This document shows positions 9,521 through 21,039 of a DNA stretch of 64,000 nucleotides, in pieces (positions within the stretch are counted from its first letter, which is position 1; each line of letters opens with the position of its first letter). Source of the stretch: Naumovozyma dairenensis CBS 421 (lineage: Eukaryota > Ascomycota > Saccharomycetes > Saccharomycetales > Saccharomycetaceae); NCBI RefSeq assembly GCF_000227115.2, contig NC_016486.1, positions 806,001-870,000 on the forward strand, written 5' to 3'. A program made the translations under genes and the position numbers. The notes under the pieces are model-generated. The model ran no database searches, was not told the DNA's origin, and saw only the letters and a program-made list of their open reading frames with translations.

Positions 9521-9700
9521 AGAACATGTCTTATAACACCCTGTGATGTGATGTGTCATTAAATTTTATGAGTAATAAACGAGGAATTTTTCTTCCATAT
9601 ATGGTTTACATAAGTATATATTCTCTCTCACCTATAAGAGGAAAAGGAGCAGAAAGGAGCATACTTACCCAAAGGGACACATCTGGAATGAATAGCATCC
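9521..9700 (+). repeat. Dispersed repeat, copy A (LTR-like remnant)
   Basis: About 180 bases that align with 41425-41600. Shared blocks in order are CATGTC-TATA, GTGATGTG, TATGAGTA-TAA-CGAG-AATTT, TCTTCCATATA, TCTCTC-CAC, a purine-rich tract, and TCTGGAAT. Similarity is roughly 70% by eye with small indels, so the copies are old. The composition and the position of copy B upstream of a tRNA gene suggest a degenerate retrotransposon LTR of a family different from the three solo LTRs on the right. Confidence 0.5.
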
Positions 9701-11229
9701 TTAACCATTAAAAATGCAAGTCACCATCACCTATTCAAATTAATCTTTTAATGAAGTTTGTATTTATTTAGTTTATGCTTTGGAAGATTAACTAAGCATA
9801 TGTTTCAAAAACAACTAATAAAGAATAAAAAATAAGTAAAATAAGTAAGAAATTATCTTTAGTTTTCTTTCAGTAGTTAATTGTGAATCACTAACCAATA
9901 GCCAAACAAATGTACAATTATATATTTGTTAACCTTCAAAACATTTAAACTTTCAAGCAGATAAAATATGGGTTATTATCCATTTAAATACTATATGTAC
10001 AGATAAGAAGACATTTGAGACATATTATACTAAAAAGCTGTCATGAAAACACTTAATATGGCACTACTAATAGGCTCTCATGGAATACTCGAAAAAATGG
10101 ATTGGGTTAGGATAGACTTTTGGTCAGGATTGAAGATTTTCACTGGGGATTAAAAAGAGGTAGGGTAGGCCCGAAACCCCTAAGGGTAGACCAAAAATCC
10201 TATCCGTCCCAGGCCTGATCTGGCCAGCCATATACTTGTTAGGTTGGTTTAGATGACCTGAATCTGAGATCTAAGGATGACATAATAGTTGCTATATACC
10301 AGTTGTAATTTGATTAAGTATAAGGAGAATGATCATTAGAGTGTAGTACGTATATGCGTCACACTGAACTTCACGTAACTTTTAAGGAACTAGTACCACC
10401 AAAGTTACTTCACCTAAAACGGAAGGACATACGCGTAAGCATTTCGTATCCGTCGCCATTCTTGCGGATAGGTGCCACACAGATCTAAAAAACATACATC
10501 ATCCGTAATACTATCCACGGGTAGGATTACCGTAGTAGTAGTATACACTATCAATATATATGGTCTACGTACTATTTATTATGGTTAGTTAGTTTAGATT
10601 GAATATCTATATATATATATATCATGTTTATATTGGATATACAACCACCATGGCAATGGTTTATTACATCCAGTTCATGCTGTGTTGTTGTTATCATCTT
10701 CCAGAACTAACCTCCCTCCTGCCCCTCCCCACTTCCGTTCTTCCCAGCCACCCTTGTCTTGTCTCGTCTTCTCCCCTTCTTGCTTGCCTTGCTCGTCGTC
10801 CAAACAACGACGAAGACAGACTTTTGAGATCAAATTTTGGGAAAACTGCAAGAGGGAAACCAAACAACGAAAACAGCAAAGACAAGACAAGACAAAAAAA
10901 AGAGGAAGAAGACTGCTGAGACAGAGAACAACGAGACAAACGAACATGTGCGAAAAAACTTTTCCTTCACAAAAACACACCTTCCTTATATACAATACAA
11001 TAATACAACAACTCTTATCTAACTCTTGTTCCTATTTTCATCTTCTTGATCATCCTAAGACACTAACTACTACTATTACTATTACTACTACATACAAACC
11101 ACTGTACTATACCGTGATAGGTACCATCATTCAAAAATTGTATTCCTATACAATATATACTACTCACTATACAAAGGTTGTTCTTCCTTAATTGATTCTA
11201 CTTCGTCCCAATTACAGTAACTGAAGAAG

Positions 11230-14200
11230 ATGTCATTGGCAAACTTACTCAATAAAGAAGATGAAGATCCAATACTTCGTACAACAGCAACAACAACCAC
11301 TACTGCTACTCCTCACATGAATAATGCAACAAAAGATGAAAGAAAGAGGATTTTCCTAGAAGAATTAAATAATAACTTCAATATTCTCAATCAAAGAGAT
11401 AAACTAGAAACCATATATCAAAATTGGAAGTTCTTAAATTTACAAGAATTTGAATTAATTAACGAATGGAATAATCAAAGCAAAGATTGGTTCCCTTCCC
11501 CTTTTTCTTCCACATCTCCTGATGATCTTCATCAAATTAATGGTGTAGAACATAAGGTTCCCATCAAGAGGAAGAATAAATCTGTATATGATGAGATCGA
11601 ACTCATTAGAAATGAAGTGGAAAACTATAAACTTTATAAAGAATCAAATAATTATTTGAAATCAGGTATTGCTTCTACTACTGCCGCCACCACCACCACT
11701 GCTGCTGCTAAGAAGAAGTCGAAATTGAAATCTTCTAAGAGGCAACAAAAAAGTCAAAAGCAAAAAAGTTTGATTAAGAAAGATACAAAGAAGAAATCAA
11801 AAATCAAGACTGAATTACAAACTCCTTCCACGTCAACTTCAAATTCCTCTCCTAATGATATTGTCTCTGAACAAGACGGAGAAGACGAAGAAAATGAAAA
11901 TGATTACATATCAGACGTATTCGAAGATGATGATGAAGACATCAAAATAATTGATGATGAAAATGATGAAGATTTCCAGCCAGAAAATGAATCCAAAAAA
12001 TCATCAAAAAAATCTAAAAATACCAAGAAATCCTTAGTTAAAAAATCAAATGAACCTGTAACTTTACAAAGTGATAAAGATTTAATCGTTCGTGATTTGA
12101 AAAAAATGGTAAAGAAAAATAAATTGTTAAAGATTAAAAAGAGGAAATTTACAAGCTGTCTTGTAGTTGACTATGTCCCTCCAACTCCACCTATCGATGA
12201 TGAATCAGATTCAGAAACAGAATTTAATGATGCAGAGACTCCATCGCCACCACAATTGATCATGAAATTGACTTTGAAACAATTCCATATGAGAAAGCTA
12301 AAGAAAATATTCAATGAAAGGAAGAAGGCAAAAGAAAAGGAAATAGCTGAAAAATTAGCAATTGAAAAGGCCAAAAAAATTAGAAATTGCCAACAATTTA
12401 AAGAAAAAATTAAAACCAAAATCAAACCATCAAAATCATCCAAAACATCAAAATCAACTAAATTAAATGAAACTGAAGAAACATCAGATAATGACGACAT
12501 CCAACAGGATCATAAGAAACGGAAATTGAATGACCAAGAATCATCTATGGCAACAACAACAACGATTTCTCCATCTGAACTTTCAAACACATTATTGAAT
12601 AAAGAATCATCAGCTACAATTCATGATTTACCAACTTACGGTATGAAAATGAGCGCTAAAGAAGCAAGAGCAATAAAGCGTCATTATGATAATACATACA
12701 TTACCATATGGAAAGATTTAGCTCGTAAGGATTCTGCCAAAATGTTAAGATTAATTCAACAAATTCAATCCATAAAATCAATGAATTTTAAAAAAACTTC
12801 ATCACTAGTTGCAAGAGAATCGAAAAAATGGCAAATTAGAAATTTCAAACAAGTTAAAGATTTACAAACTAGGGCAAGAAGAGGTATTAGAGAAATGTCA
12901 AATTATTGGAAAAAAAATGAACGTGAAGAAAGAGATTTAAAGAAAAAGGCTGAAAAAATTGCACAAGAAAATGCTAAGAAGGAGGAAGAAGAAAAGGAAA
13001 CTATAAGACAATCTAAAAAATTGAATTTCTTATTAACTCAAACAGAATTATATTCTCATTTCATTGGAAGAAAGATTAAAACTACAGAATTGGAAGGTAA
13101 TATGACAGATGATCAACATGCAGCTGCCATGACAGCTACGGCAACCACCACTACATCGAACCATATCGATTTGGAAAAAACTGAAGCCATGAAGAATGAT
13201 TTCCATTCAATTGATTTCGATAACGAAGATGACGAACAATTAAGATTAAAAGCTGCTCAAAATGCATCAAACGTTCTTGCCCAAACTAGAGCAAAAGCAA
13301 AGGCATTTGATGATGAACATAACAATTTAGCTGCTGCCACAGCTGCTACCACCGCAAGAAGAACTCCAACTCCAATGGAAGATAATAATGAAGGTGAATT
13401 CAATTTCCAAAATCCAACTTCTCTTGGTGAAATCTCAATTGAACAACCGAAAATGTTAGCTTGTACTTTAAAGGAATACCAATTGAAAGGTTTAAATTGG
13501 TTAGCAAGTCTATATGATCAAGGGATTAATGGGATCCTAGCGGATGAAATGGGGTTAGGTAAAACTGTTCAATCTATCTCTGTATTGGCTCATCTTGCTG
13601 AAAAACATAACATTTGGGGACCATATTTGGTGGTAACACCTGCATCTACTTTACATAATTGGGTTAATGAAATTACTAAATTCGTCCCAGGTTTCAAAAT
13701 ATTGCCCTATTGGGGGAATGCAAACGATCGTAAAGTCCTTAGAAAGTTTTGGGATAGGAAAAATTTAAGATACACAAAGGATTCTCCATTCCATGTTATG
13801 ATTACATCCTATCAAATGGTTGTCTCTGATGTCACTTATTTACAAAAAATGAAATGGCAATATATGATTCTAGATGAAGCTCAAGCAATTAAATCCTCAT
13901 CATCATCACGTTGGAAAAATTTGTTAAGTTTCCATTGTAGAAATAGACTATTATTAACAGGTACACCTATTCAAAATAATATGCAAGAATTATGGGCTTT
14001 GTTACATTTCATTATGCCTTCACTTTTCGATTCTCATGACGAATTTAGTGAATGGTTTGCTAAGGATATTGAATCACATGCAGAATCAAATACTAAATTA
14101 AACCAACAACAATTACGCCGTTTACATATGATCTTGAAACCTTTCATGTTAAGGCGTGTGAAGAAAAATGTTCAATCTGAATTGGGTGATAAAATTGAAA

Positions 14201-15762
14201 TTGATCTCATGTGTGATTTGACTCAAAGACAAGCTAAATTGTATAATATTTTGAAATCTCAAATCTCATCAAATTATGATGCCATTGAAAATGCAGCATC
14301 ATCCCCTTCTTCTTCGGCGTCCCCAGATGAATCATTATCTGATCAAAATTTAGCTAACGCTGTCATGCAATTTAGGAAAGTTTGTAATCATCCAGATTTA
14401 TTCGAAAGAGCTGATGTTGATTCGCCATTTGGATTCGTTGATTTTGGGAAAACTTCTTCGATTATGAGATCAGATAATAATAATAATGGTGACTTTGGTG
14501 AAGAAATATTTTATTCTTCTAAAAACCCAATCACTTATAATTTACCATCATTGGTATATAAAGAAATAATCCAACCAAATTATAAAAATAATATCGATAT
14601 CATGGCTAAATTATTAAACTATAATTTCACTATTTTCAACCCAAAGAACAATCTCACATTATGTCGATATTTATCAAGAATAACTTCATTATCTCCAAAT
14701 GAACTTTCCAAAATTTCACATAAATCTTTGTTAGAAAGGGCCATCTCTTTGGACTCGGAAATTGATGGATCAAATTTCATTGAAAAACTATCAATCCTTT
14801 TCCCCAACAGTGATGATGATGAAAATGATGGCATCAAATTAAAAGACAACTTTGAGAAAAACTTAAAAATTGTTGATAAAACGAGAAACCTACGAAACCT
14901 GTCAAGAACTTGCACTGATGGAGTTTTACAATCGCTTTTAAATATCAAAGAACATGTATATCAAGAAAACTACTTCAATTCATTACATCGTAGTTATCGT
15001 CCTAACGCATCATCTGTTCCCATTTCGATTGAAGTCAATGGTTCAAACCATTTTTCTAATCAAATGGAACGAGAATTATTCAATCCTACTATCGCACAAG
15101 CACTTTCTGAAATACCACCAATAACACAATATAGAATGCATGTTAAGAAACATATACCGATAGAATCATTCCCCAGCTCAGATTTCTACCCGCAGTCGTT
15201 AAACAAATTTTTCACGTCAACAATCTCTATGCCATCTATGGATAGGTTCATTACAGAATCTGCCAAATTGAAAAAATTAGATGAATTGCTAGTCCAATTG
15301 AAGAAAGAAGATCATCGTGTGTTAATATATTTCCAAATGACCAAGATGATGGACCTAATGGAGGAATATTTGACTTATAGGCAATACAGCCATATTAGAT
15401 TAGATGGTTCATCTAAATTAGAAGACCGTAGAGATTTGGTTCATGATTGGCAAACAAAACCAGAGATTTTTGTTTTCTTATTAAGTACAAGAGCTGGTGG
15501 GTTAGGTATCAATTTAACTGCTGCTGATACCGTTATATTTTATGATTCTGATTGGAACCCGACAATTGATTCACAAGCCATGGATAGAGCTCATAGATTG
15601 GGTCAAACTAGACAAGTTACTGTCTATAGATTGTTAGTTCGTGGCACTATTGAAGAAAGGATGAGAGATAGAGCTAAACAAAAAGAACAAGTTCAACAGG
15701 TTGTTATGGAAGGTAAAACTCAAGATAATAATGTGAAGACTATCGAAGCCTCGAAATTTTGA
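11230..15762 (+). CDS. INO80: INO80 chromatin-remodelling ATPase
   Basis: A 1510-residue protein (S. cerevisiae Ino80 is 1489). It is the Swi2/Snf2-class motor of the INO80 complex, which slides nucleosomes and edits H2A.Z, acting in transcription, replication and repair. The N-terminal 450 residues are low-complexity, acidic and lysine-rich. An HSA/DBINO region follows at about 470-610 (binding actin, Arp4 and Arp8). The first ATPase lobe has DEMGLGKT at 772-779 and DEAQ at 882-885. A long insertion of about 300 residues precedes the second lobe, which carries QAMDRAHRLGQ at 1449-1459. The split by a long insertion is diagnostic of Ino80. It converges with NUT1, as in S. cerevisiae (YGL150C/YGL151W). 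Confidence 0.98.
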   Translation: MSLANLLNKEDEDPILRTTATTTTTATPHMNNATKDERKRIFLEELNNNFNILNQRDKLETIYQNWKFLNLQEFELINEWNNQSKDWFPSPFSSTSPDDLHQINGVEHKVPIKRKNKSVYDEIELIRNEVENYKLYKESNNYLKSGIASTTAATTTTAAAKKKSKLKSSKRQQKSQKQKSLIKKDTKKKSKIKTELQTPSTSTSNSSPNDIVSEQDGEDEENENDYISDVFEDDDEDIKIIDDENDEDFQPENESKKSSKKSKNTKKSLVKKSNEPVTLQSDKDLIVRDLKKMVKKNKLLKIKKRKFTSCLVVDYVPPTPPIDDESDSETEFNDAETPSPPQLIMKLTLKQFHMRKLKKIFNERKKAKEKEIAEKLAIEKAKKIRNCQQFKEKIKTKIKPSKSSKTSKSTKLNETEETSDNDDIQQDHKKRKLNDQESSMATTTTISPSELSNTLLNKESSATIHDLPTYGMKMSAKEARAIKRHYDNTYITIWKDLARKDSAKMLRLIQQIQSIKSMNFKKTSSLVARESKKWQIRNFKQVKDLQTRARRGIREMSNYWKKNEREERDLKKKAEKIAQENAKKEEEEKETIRQSKKLNFLLTQTELYSHFIGRKIKTTELEGNMTDDQHAAAMTATATTTTSNHIDLEKTEAMKNDFHSIDFDNEDDEQLRLKAAQNASNVLAQTRAKAKAFDDEHNNLAAATAATTARRTPTPMEDNNEGEFNFQNPTSLGEISIEQPKMLACTLKEYQLKGLNWLASLYDQGINGILADEMGLGKTVQSISVLAHLAEKHNIWGPYLVVTPASTLHNWVNEITKFVPGFKILPYWGNANDRKVLRKFWDRKNLRYTKDSPFHVMITSYQMVVSDVTYLQKMKWQYMILDEAQAIKSSSSSRWKNLLSFHCRNRLLLTGTPIQNNMQELWALLHFIMPSLFDSHDEFSEWFAKDIESHAESNTKLNQQQLRRLHMILKPFMLRRVKKNVQSELGDKIEIDLMCDLTQRQAKLYNILKSQISSNYDAIENAASSPSSSASPDESLSDQNLANAVMQFRKVCNHPDLFERADVDSPFGFVDFGKTSSIMRSDNNNNGDFGEEIFYSSKNPITYNLPSLVYKEIIQPNYKNNIDIMAKLLNYNFTIFNPKNNLTLCRYLSRITSLSPNELSKISHKSLLERAISLDSEIDGSNFIEKLSILFPNSDDDENDGIKLKDNFEKNLKIVDKTRNLRNLSRTCTDGVLQSLLNIKEHVYQENYFNSLHRSYRPNASSVPISIEVNGSNHFSNQMERELFNPTIAQALSEIPPITQYRMHVKKHIPIESFPSSDFYPQSLNKFFTSTISMPSMDRFITESAKLKKLDELLVQLKKEDHRVLIYFQMTKMMDLMEEYLTYRQYSHIRLDGSSKLEDRRDLVHDWQTKPEIFVFLLSTRAGGLGINLTAADTVIFYDSDWNPTIDSQAMDRAHRLGQTRQVTVYRLLVRGTIEERMRDRAKQKEQVQQVVMEGKTQDNNVKTIEASKF

Positions 15763-15980
15763 TATTGCGAAATCTCTAATGTTTTAATGAAAGAAAAAAT
15801 AGAAATGAAACCACTAAGTTAACCAAGAAAGATGTATATATAATATATACTCTTACATAATTGTATTACCATTCATACTCTTATTTATAATATTTTTTAT
15901 GGACTCTTTGTTATATTAACCCAATGCTCTTTTGTTTTTATTCATTACAGTATAAAAATATTCAAGTATAAATCCGTTAT

Positions 15981-18900
15981 TCAGAACACACACGTTTTTA
16001 GCATCGAGAGGTATTTCTTATGATATTTACAAACTTTTTCATATTCTTCTCTTGAGACAGCTCCCTCTTTGAAAGCCCTTTCACGAGAGACTTTCATTTC
16101 ATGTATCAAAATTGCAAAGGAGTCATTTTTCAAAGTTGCAATATCATTAAACTCATTGACTGCATGTTCAATTGTTATAATTTGTAAATCTTCTTCAGGA
16201 TCGTGTGTACTTGTATCATTCTCACCAAACAACATATCGAAATCATCATCTTGTGTAGTTTCAGCCTTGGGTATAATCGTCTCCTTCTTAGCAACAGTTT
16301 CTTTCTTCAAAGGTCTGCCATCTACTTGTTGATTTTCTTCAGCCATTAATTGACTTAGTCGTACAGCCTCTATTTGTGTCTCTACATCGTGTAATACTAA
16401 GAAATAGAAACAATAATCTAAAACGTGCTCTGATTCCTTTGTTGACATCTTATTTCTTGCTACCGGGACTCCATACGTTTTTGATTTATAAATTAATGTT
16501 TGTAACACATCTGTAAAGAATTTTTCAGGTGATATGAGATTAATTAATTCAGATAGATAATCCAAATTATAATAAGTGCTGCTATGAAGATTCCAAAATG
16601 AATTTATTTGATTTGTCATGATTTTATTAATTGGATTTTCATCCAATATTAACAGTTTCCCATAGCCTAATGGTTTTTGTTGAGAATACATATTTTCTGA
16701 ACTAACGATTCTGGGATCAGTATTATAAATTGGTGATATATTAAGAACTGATACCAATTTCCTGATCAATGACTCTAAGGCGGGATAACCACCATTTGCA
16801 GAAGAATAAACATTATAATTGGATTGCGTTTGAACACGGAATTTACGTAACACTTTCAATAGGGGGACTGCATTTAATCTTAATACTGCATTATGGAATG
16901 ATCTGGAATCTTCGTTTAAAGTTCCTGGATTAAAAATCGAGTTCAATAGTACAAATATATTTTGTATTAGCTCGTCAGAGTATGTACCAGTTTTCAAAAC
17001 TGCGAGATATTGTTCTAACCAATAAACTGTTTTAATCAAACCTATCATCATGAATGGTTGTAAAAAATATTCAAATCCTCCTAAAATGTTTGAGTTATCG
17101 TTAATGGCCCCCAATTCAATGGCAAGTAGAACTTGTTTTAATATAAAGGGTAGAAGGGTTGCTAATTGTCTTGGTTCTGTTGTCTGTGACAAATTATCTG
17201 ATATGGAACCATTGACAAATAAATCATACATCCAACGTTGAACTAGTTTATAAGATTGTGTTAATAATTCTGGGGAGAGCGATTTTGAATCGTCTAATAT
17301 GTAAGCGTCTGGTAAAGTTGATAATTTAGATAAGAAATTTATTGAGAAAGAATTTACCGTTGACAAGGATGGTGAAGTAAGAGCAACTTTAGTCAATTTG
17401 ACATCATAAGTTTGCGATATAGTTATTATTAATAACAATGACCAACTAAATGATAAAGATATATTGTTGGATGCGTATCCTGAATCCTCATTATCTTCGC
17501 TTTTAACCGTGGTAGGGTCTTTCCAACTAATATCAACAAAGTTCATTAGACATTCTAAGAAGGATTGTGGGTTTGTAAAGGATAAAATCGTAGTTAATGA
17601 GTGATTGAAATTAAATGATAACAACGCACATAGTTTTGTAATAATTGTATAATTACCTTTATCAACAGAATCATTTAATAATGATAATATTGCTTCTGAT
17701 AGTTGTCTTTGTTTGGTTGGGGCGATGGTATCAAAATTCATGAAAAGTTGGTATATCCCATTATTAATAGATGAAATGTTGTCAGTATTATTATTATCAT
17801 TATTATTACCGTTAATCATTTCTAATTCTAATGCATTTATTGAATTTAATAAGAAAGTTGGTATATCATGAATATTTTCTTGAATACCTTGAGGGTTAGT
17901 TACAAGTAAATCATCTGTAGTTGTTAATGTTTTAGGGTCTATCAATTCAGATTCCCTTAAATAATCATTAATTAGACTTGGAGGTGATAGATTTAACATT
18001 ACTAATGATTTGATGAAGTCATGTCTAATATCTAAACTTGTTGTTGGGTAATCATCAAACAAATCCTCGTTGGTACTTTTCAAATCATCTATTTGTGAAT
18101 AATATGTTTTGATTGCTTTAGTTACTTTATCATCTATATTTTCTAGAGCTTTACTTGCTATTTGAGGATTCTTGGAGGTATGTTCTAACATCAATAATGG
18201 TAATTGTTTAGAGATAAATATTGTCCATCGTTTTTCTAAAAGATTTAAGTTAGCATTTGTTTGATGATATTGTTTATTACTGACAAATTGAGCAAAACAG
18301 GTGAAAGATGTTTCTATAAGATCAGTTAAAAGATGATCAGTTGATGGTAAAGGTTGTATAGGTTCTTTGAATAAGGACGATGCAATTGTGGCATATTTGG
18401 ATAAGAAGTCTGAGTTTATTGGTTCCCAATAGAGAATCTTATAATTCAACCAAATGTTTTTATAATATCTCAAGAGTCTCATATCTTTATATTTTGCTCC
18501 AGACGAAGTGGACATTGGAGTTTTCATCATTGATAGGGGACTTGATATAAATTGTGGAGACGTTAAAGATGGAGATGTTGCGAAATCATGTATATTATCT
18601 TTAACGAAAGATGGTGCTCTTAATTCTTTAAATACTAATTTTGACTCGAGTGTTTGTGATAGTTTTTTATAAAGTAATTTGTTGGTATGTGATAATCGTG
18701 ACATCAATTGACGTGAATTGTCTCTTGAATTTGGCGCCGTTATAGGCACTGGTGTCGTAATGAACCTCAATAACACTTGTAAAAGTTTAGTGATGGAAAC
18801 TAATAATCCCTTTGGTATTTCTTTCATATTCATGCTTAAGATGCTAGGGATGATGATGTCTGGTAAATCTTTACAAAGTTGGTCTTGTACCAATTTATCA

Positions 18901-19298
18901 GAAAGAGATGAGAAAAACATAGAAGCTTTGGAGAAAAAATGTATCAGCATGTCAGTATTCGTTATTAAATCTAGTTTTGATAGGGATCGTTGTACCAAAT
19001 TTGTATTATAATTAACGAATAAAAGGTGGGCAATGTAATCAGCAATTAAGAATGAGTTCCCCGAATTTAATAAATTAACGAAATCTGAAGAAAGAGCTTC
19101 TGATATTTCTCCCAAATTAGCTGAGTCATTTTGAGCATCCTCATCAACATTCTCAACCTTTGATAAGAATTTTTCATTGTAAAACTCATTGAAAAGGTTT
19201 AAGAATTCATTGGCAGGAATTTGTTTATCTGCACATTTTATGGCCAGATCAAAAACGGATTGCTTTTCAATGGCTGAAGACATAGAGCCTACCGACAT
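15981..19298 (-). CDS. NUT1: Mediator tail subunit Nut1/Med5
   Basis: A 1105-residue protein matching S. cerevisiae Nut1/Med5 (1132 aa) in length, helical character and position between INO80 and PEX14. The N-terminal pattern EKQSVFDLAIKCADKQIPAN parallels EKESVYNLALKCAERQL in yeast. It belongs to the Mediator tail module, which relays activator and repressor signals to RNA polymerase II. Two in-frame ATGs are possible: 19298, and 19283 (MSSAIEKQ), which starts closer to the yeast N-terminus. I keep the longer form. A short Asn-rich tract (about residues 495-505) and acidic C-terminal segments are species-variable. Confidence 0.93.
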   Translation of the reverse strand: MSVGSMSSAIEKQSVFDLAIKCADKQIPANEFLNLFNEFYNEKFLSKVENVDEDAQNDSANLGEISEALSSDFVNLLNSGNSFLIADYIAHLLFVNYNTNLVQRSLSKLDLITNTDMLIHFFSKASMFFSSLSDKLVQDQLCKDLPDIIIPSILSMNMKEIPKGLLVSITKLLQVLLRFITTPVPITAPNSRDNSRQLMSRLSHTNKLLYKKLSQTLESKLVFKELRAPSFVKDNIHDFATSPSLTSPQFISSPLSMMKTPMSTSSGAKYKDMRLLRYYKNIWLNYKILYWEPINSDFLSKYATIASSLFKEPIQPLPSTDHLLTDLIETSFTCFAQFVSNKQYHQTNANLNLLEKRWTIFISKQLPLLMLEHTSKNPQIASKALENIDDKVTKAIKTYYSQIDDLKSTNEDLFDDYPTTSLDIRHDFIKSLVMLNLSPPSLINDYLRESELIDPKTLTTTDDLLVTNPQGIQENIHDIPTFLLNSINALELEMINGNNNDNNNTDNISSINNGIYQLFMNFDTIAPTKQRQLSEAILSLLNDSVDKGNYTIITKLCALLSFNFNHSLTTILSFTNPQSFLECLMNFVDISWKDPTTVKSEDNEDSGYASNNISLSFSWSLLLIITISQTYDVKLTKVALTSPSLSTVNSFSINFLSKLSTLPDAYILDDSKSLSPELLTQSYKLVQRWMYDLFVNGSISDNLSQTTEPRQLATLLPFILKQVLLAIELGAINDNSNILGGFEYFLQPFMMIGLIKTVYWLEQYLAVLKTGTYSDELIQNIFVLLNSIFNPGTLNEDSRSFHNAVLRLNAVPLLKVLRKFRVQTQSNYNVYSSANGGYPALESLIRKLVSVLNISPIYNTDPRIVSSENMYSQQKPLGYGKLLILDENPINKIMTNQINSFWNLHSSTYYNLDYLSELINLISPEKFFTDVLQTLIYKSKTYGVPVARNKMSTKESEHVLDYCFYFLVLHDVETQIEAVRLSQLMAEENQQVDGRPLKKETVAKKETIIPKAETTQDDDFDMLFGENDTSTHDPEEDLQIITIEHAVNEFNDIATLKNDSFAILIHEMKVSRERAFKEGAVSREEYEKVCKYHKKYLSMLKTCVF

Positions 19299-19667
19299 GG
19301 ATATTGGACAGGTAGTATAATCGTATGGTATAGACTCGAAGGTTCAATATAGAATCCTTCTTTCCTTCTTTGATTGCTTCTGTTTCTGTCCTGCTTTTAT
19401 AATATATCTGTGTGTATATAAGTTCACTTTTCAAGAAAATTTCGTTGATTTTGCCAACTTTAAATGAATGAACCAATAACCAGGAAAATATGATTAGACA
19501 AAAATATTGTTAAAGGAAATAGTTATAGAGAGATGAATTGTCATGTCTTCATTCATTCGTACGTATATAGAACTGTATGATATATATATATATATGTTGG
19601 TTTATTTATTCTGATTATAATTATAAAGATGTATGATAACTCTCTTTTTATTTTAGTCAGAATATTA
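19299..19667. other. NUT1 promoter and PEX14 3' region
   Basis: AT-rich spacer between two genes read leftward. It contains a TA dinucleotide run near 19579-19594 and a GTACGTATATA stretch at about 19559. Nothing else is recognised. Confidence 0.3.
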
Positions 19668-20789
19668 TTATTGCTTTTCCTTTTCCTCATCTGTGTCTTG
19701 ATGTTCAGCTCCCTCTAATGCAGTTTGCCAATTTGGAACATCGACTGGTTTAGGAGTTGTATGTTTTTGCCATTCTGGGGTTGATTCTCCTGTACTATCT
19801 ATGTTTAACTCTTCTCTATTTCTCTTCCATGCTGGAATACTATTCTCGTTAGAAACAGCTTTATTGATTCCATTCTCTTGCTGGATATGATTACTAGTAG
19901 GTAAATAGTCATTTGGAAAATTCATTTTGGCTAGAAGCTCAGCAGTTGAAGGAATAGCATCCATACCAGGAATTCCAGTAGATGGAGATTTCTTATTATC
20001 CCCAAGACTTGGGGATGCATTTAATTCTTGCGGCAAATTACTACTATTCCTAATCAAATTCTTCAATGATTCGATTTCTGTGTTTATTTGATCCACTTGA
20101 GACGAGTTTCCGTTATCTTTAATAAATTTATCTATGGTATTTTGTAAATTTGACATTTCCAACTTCAACATTCTAAATTCATCTTCCATTTTCGTCCTCA
20201 TCTCAGTGGTCCTATCCACAGTCATATTCAAATCCCTTATCACATCATCCAATTCATTCATCTTGGCTTCCTCATGTTCTTTAAATTCTGCTTGTTCCTG
20301 TTCAATAGCATTCAACACTTTATCAACTCTATTAAATTGATTCTTGATTTCTTCTTTATCTTGTTCTAACTTTGTCTTAGACTCAGGTAAGATATTGGGA
20401 AGCACATAACGTCTCGTCAATTCGTATACCCCATAAGCAATTCCTGCAGTAGCTGTAGCCATAACGAAGTAATCTTTCCAATCCCTACGAGGTATTGGTG
20501 GTGGTATGGCTTCATAATAATAAGAAGAAGAAGAGTTCCCTTCATCATCATTTTCGTTTCTTTTCCTACGGCCAATGTCATTACCCACAGATAATGGAAT
20601 ACCATTAGAATCCCGAGAATCTCTCAATGCAAGTTCAATTTCATCATTATTGAGACCTTTATTTTGTAAGAATTCAATTTTTTTAGAAAGTGGAGCATCT
20701 TTCACGCTTGAATCCTTTAAGAAGGAGACCGCTGAGGAGTATAAATCTCTCCTACTACTTTCACTGGTGATCGTGGTTTCTGATCCCAT
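19668..20789 (-). CDS. PEX14: Peroxisomal docking protein Pex14
   Basis: A 373-residue protein (S. cerevisiae 341). It is a peroxisomal membrane component of the docking complex that receives Pex5 and Pex7 with matrix cargo. The conserved N-terminal helical domain (about residues 15-60: LYSSAVSFLKDSSVKDAPLS then KKIEFLQNKGL) binds Pex5. PPPIPRRDWKDYF retains the proline motif recognised by the Pex13 SH3 domain. A hydrophobic segment (MATATAGIAYGVYELTRRYV) follows directly, then a coiled coil at about 140-250, then a hydrophilic C-terminus with repeated PxW motifs (IPAWKR, TPEWQK, VPNWQ). Placement between NUT1 and LYS5 matches YGL153W. Confidence 0.96.
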   Translation of the reverse strand: MGSETTITSESSRRDLYSSAVSFLKDSSVKDAPLSKKIEFLQNKGLNNDEIELALRDSRDSNGIPLSVGNDIGRRKRNENDDEGNSSSSYYYEAIPPPIPRRDWKDYFVMATATAGIAYGVYELTRRYVLPNILPESKTKLEQDKEEIKNQFNRVDKVLNAIEQEQAEFKEHEEAKMNELDDVIRDLNMTVDRTTEMRTKMEDEFRMLKLEMSNLQNTIDKFIKDNGNSSQVDQINTEIESLKNLIRNSSNLPQELNASPSLGDNKKSPSTGIPGMDAIPSTAELLAKMNFPNDYLPTSNHIQQENGINKAVSNENSIPAWKRNREELNIDSTGESTPEWQKHTTPKPVDVPNWQTALEGAEHQDTDEEKEKQ

Positions 20790-21039
20790 CTTCCTCTTTT
20801 TCTTTATAGTATTGGTATGTTCCTTTGGGTTCTCTCTTGTTGTAGTTGTTGTAGTAGTTGCAGTTGAAGTGCTTTTCCTTTAAAGAATTGTCTCGATAAG
20901 TTATTATAGAGACAAAATACATATGGAAAACCGATTTAGATAAAGAACAACAGGTGTAATTGGTGGATAACCATGATGATGAAAAAGGCTGACGATGCTG
21001 TTAATGAGTAAAACAATTTGAGATAGTGATCAATTTTGA

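Larger units (their letters stand above)
8054..11229. other. Long spacer upstream of INO80
   Basis: About 3.2 kb with no confident gene. It holds a 90-codon ATG frame at 9239-9511 without recognisable homology, a dispersed repeat copy at about 9521-9700 and an imperfect long inverted repeat at 10110-10205. The INO80 leader is C/T-rich then A-rich (about 10680-11010). Open frames on both strands of 10.6-11.2 kb follow this compositional skew and read as low-complexity, so I regard them as non-coding. Decayed gene sequence is possible between 8.0 and 9.5 kb. Confidence 0.4.

Noticed and set aside
10599..11191. Overlapping frames on both strands upstream of INO80
   Set aside because: All follow a C/T- then A-rich leader, are low-complexity and mutually overlapping, and have no homology.
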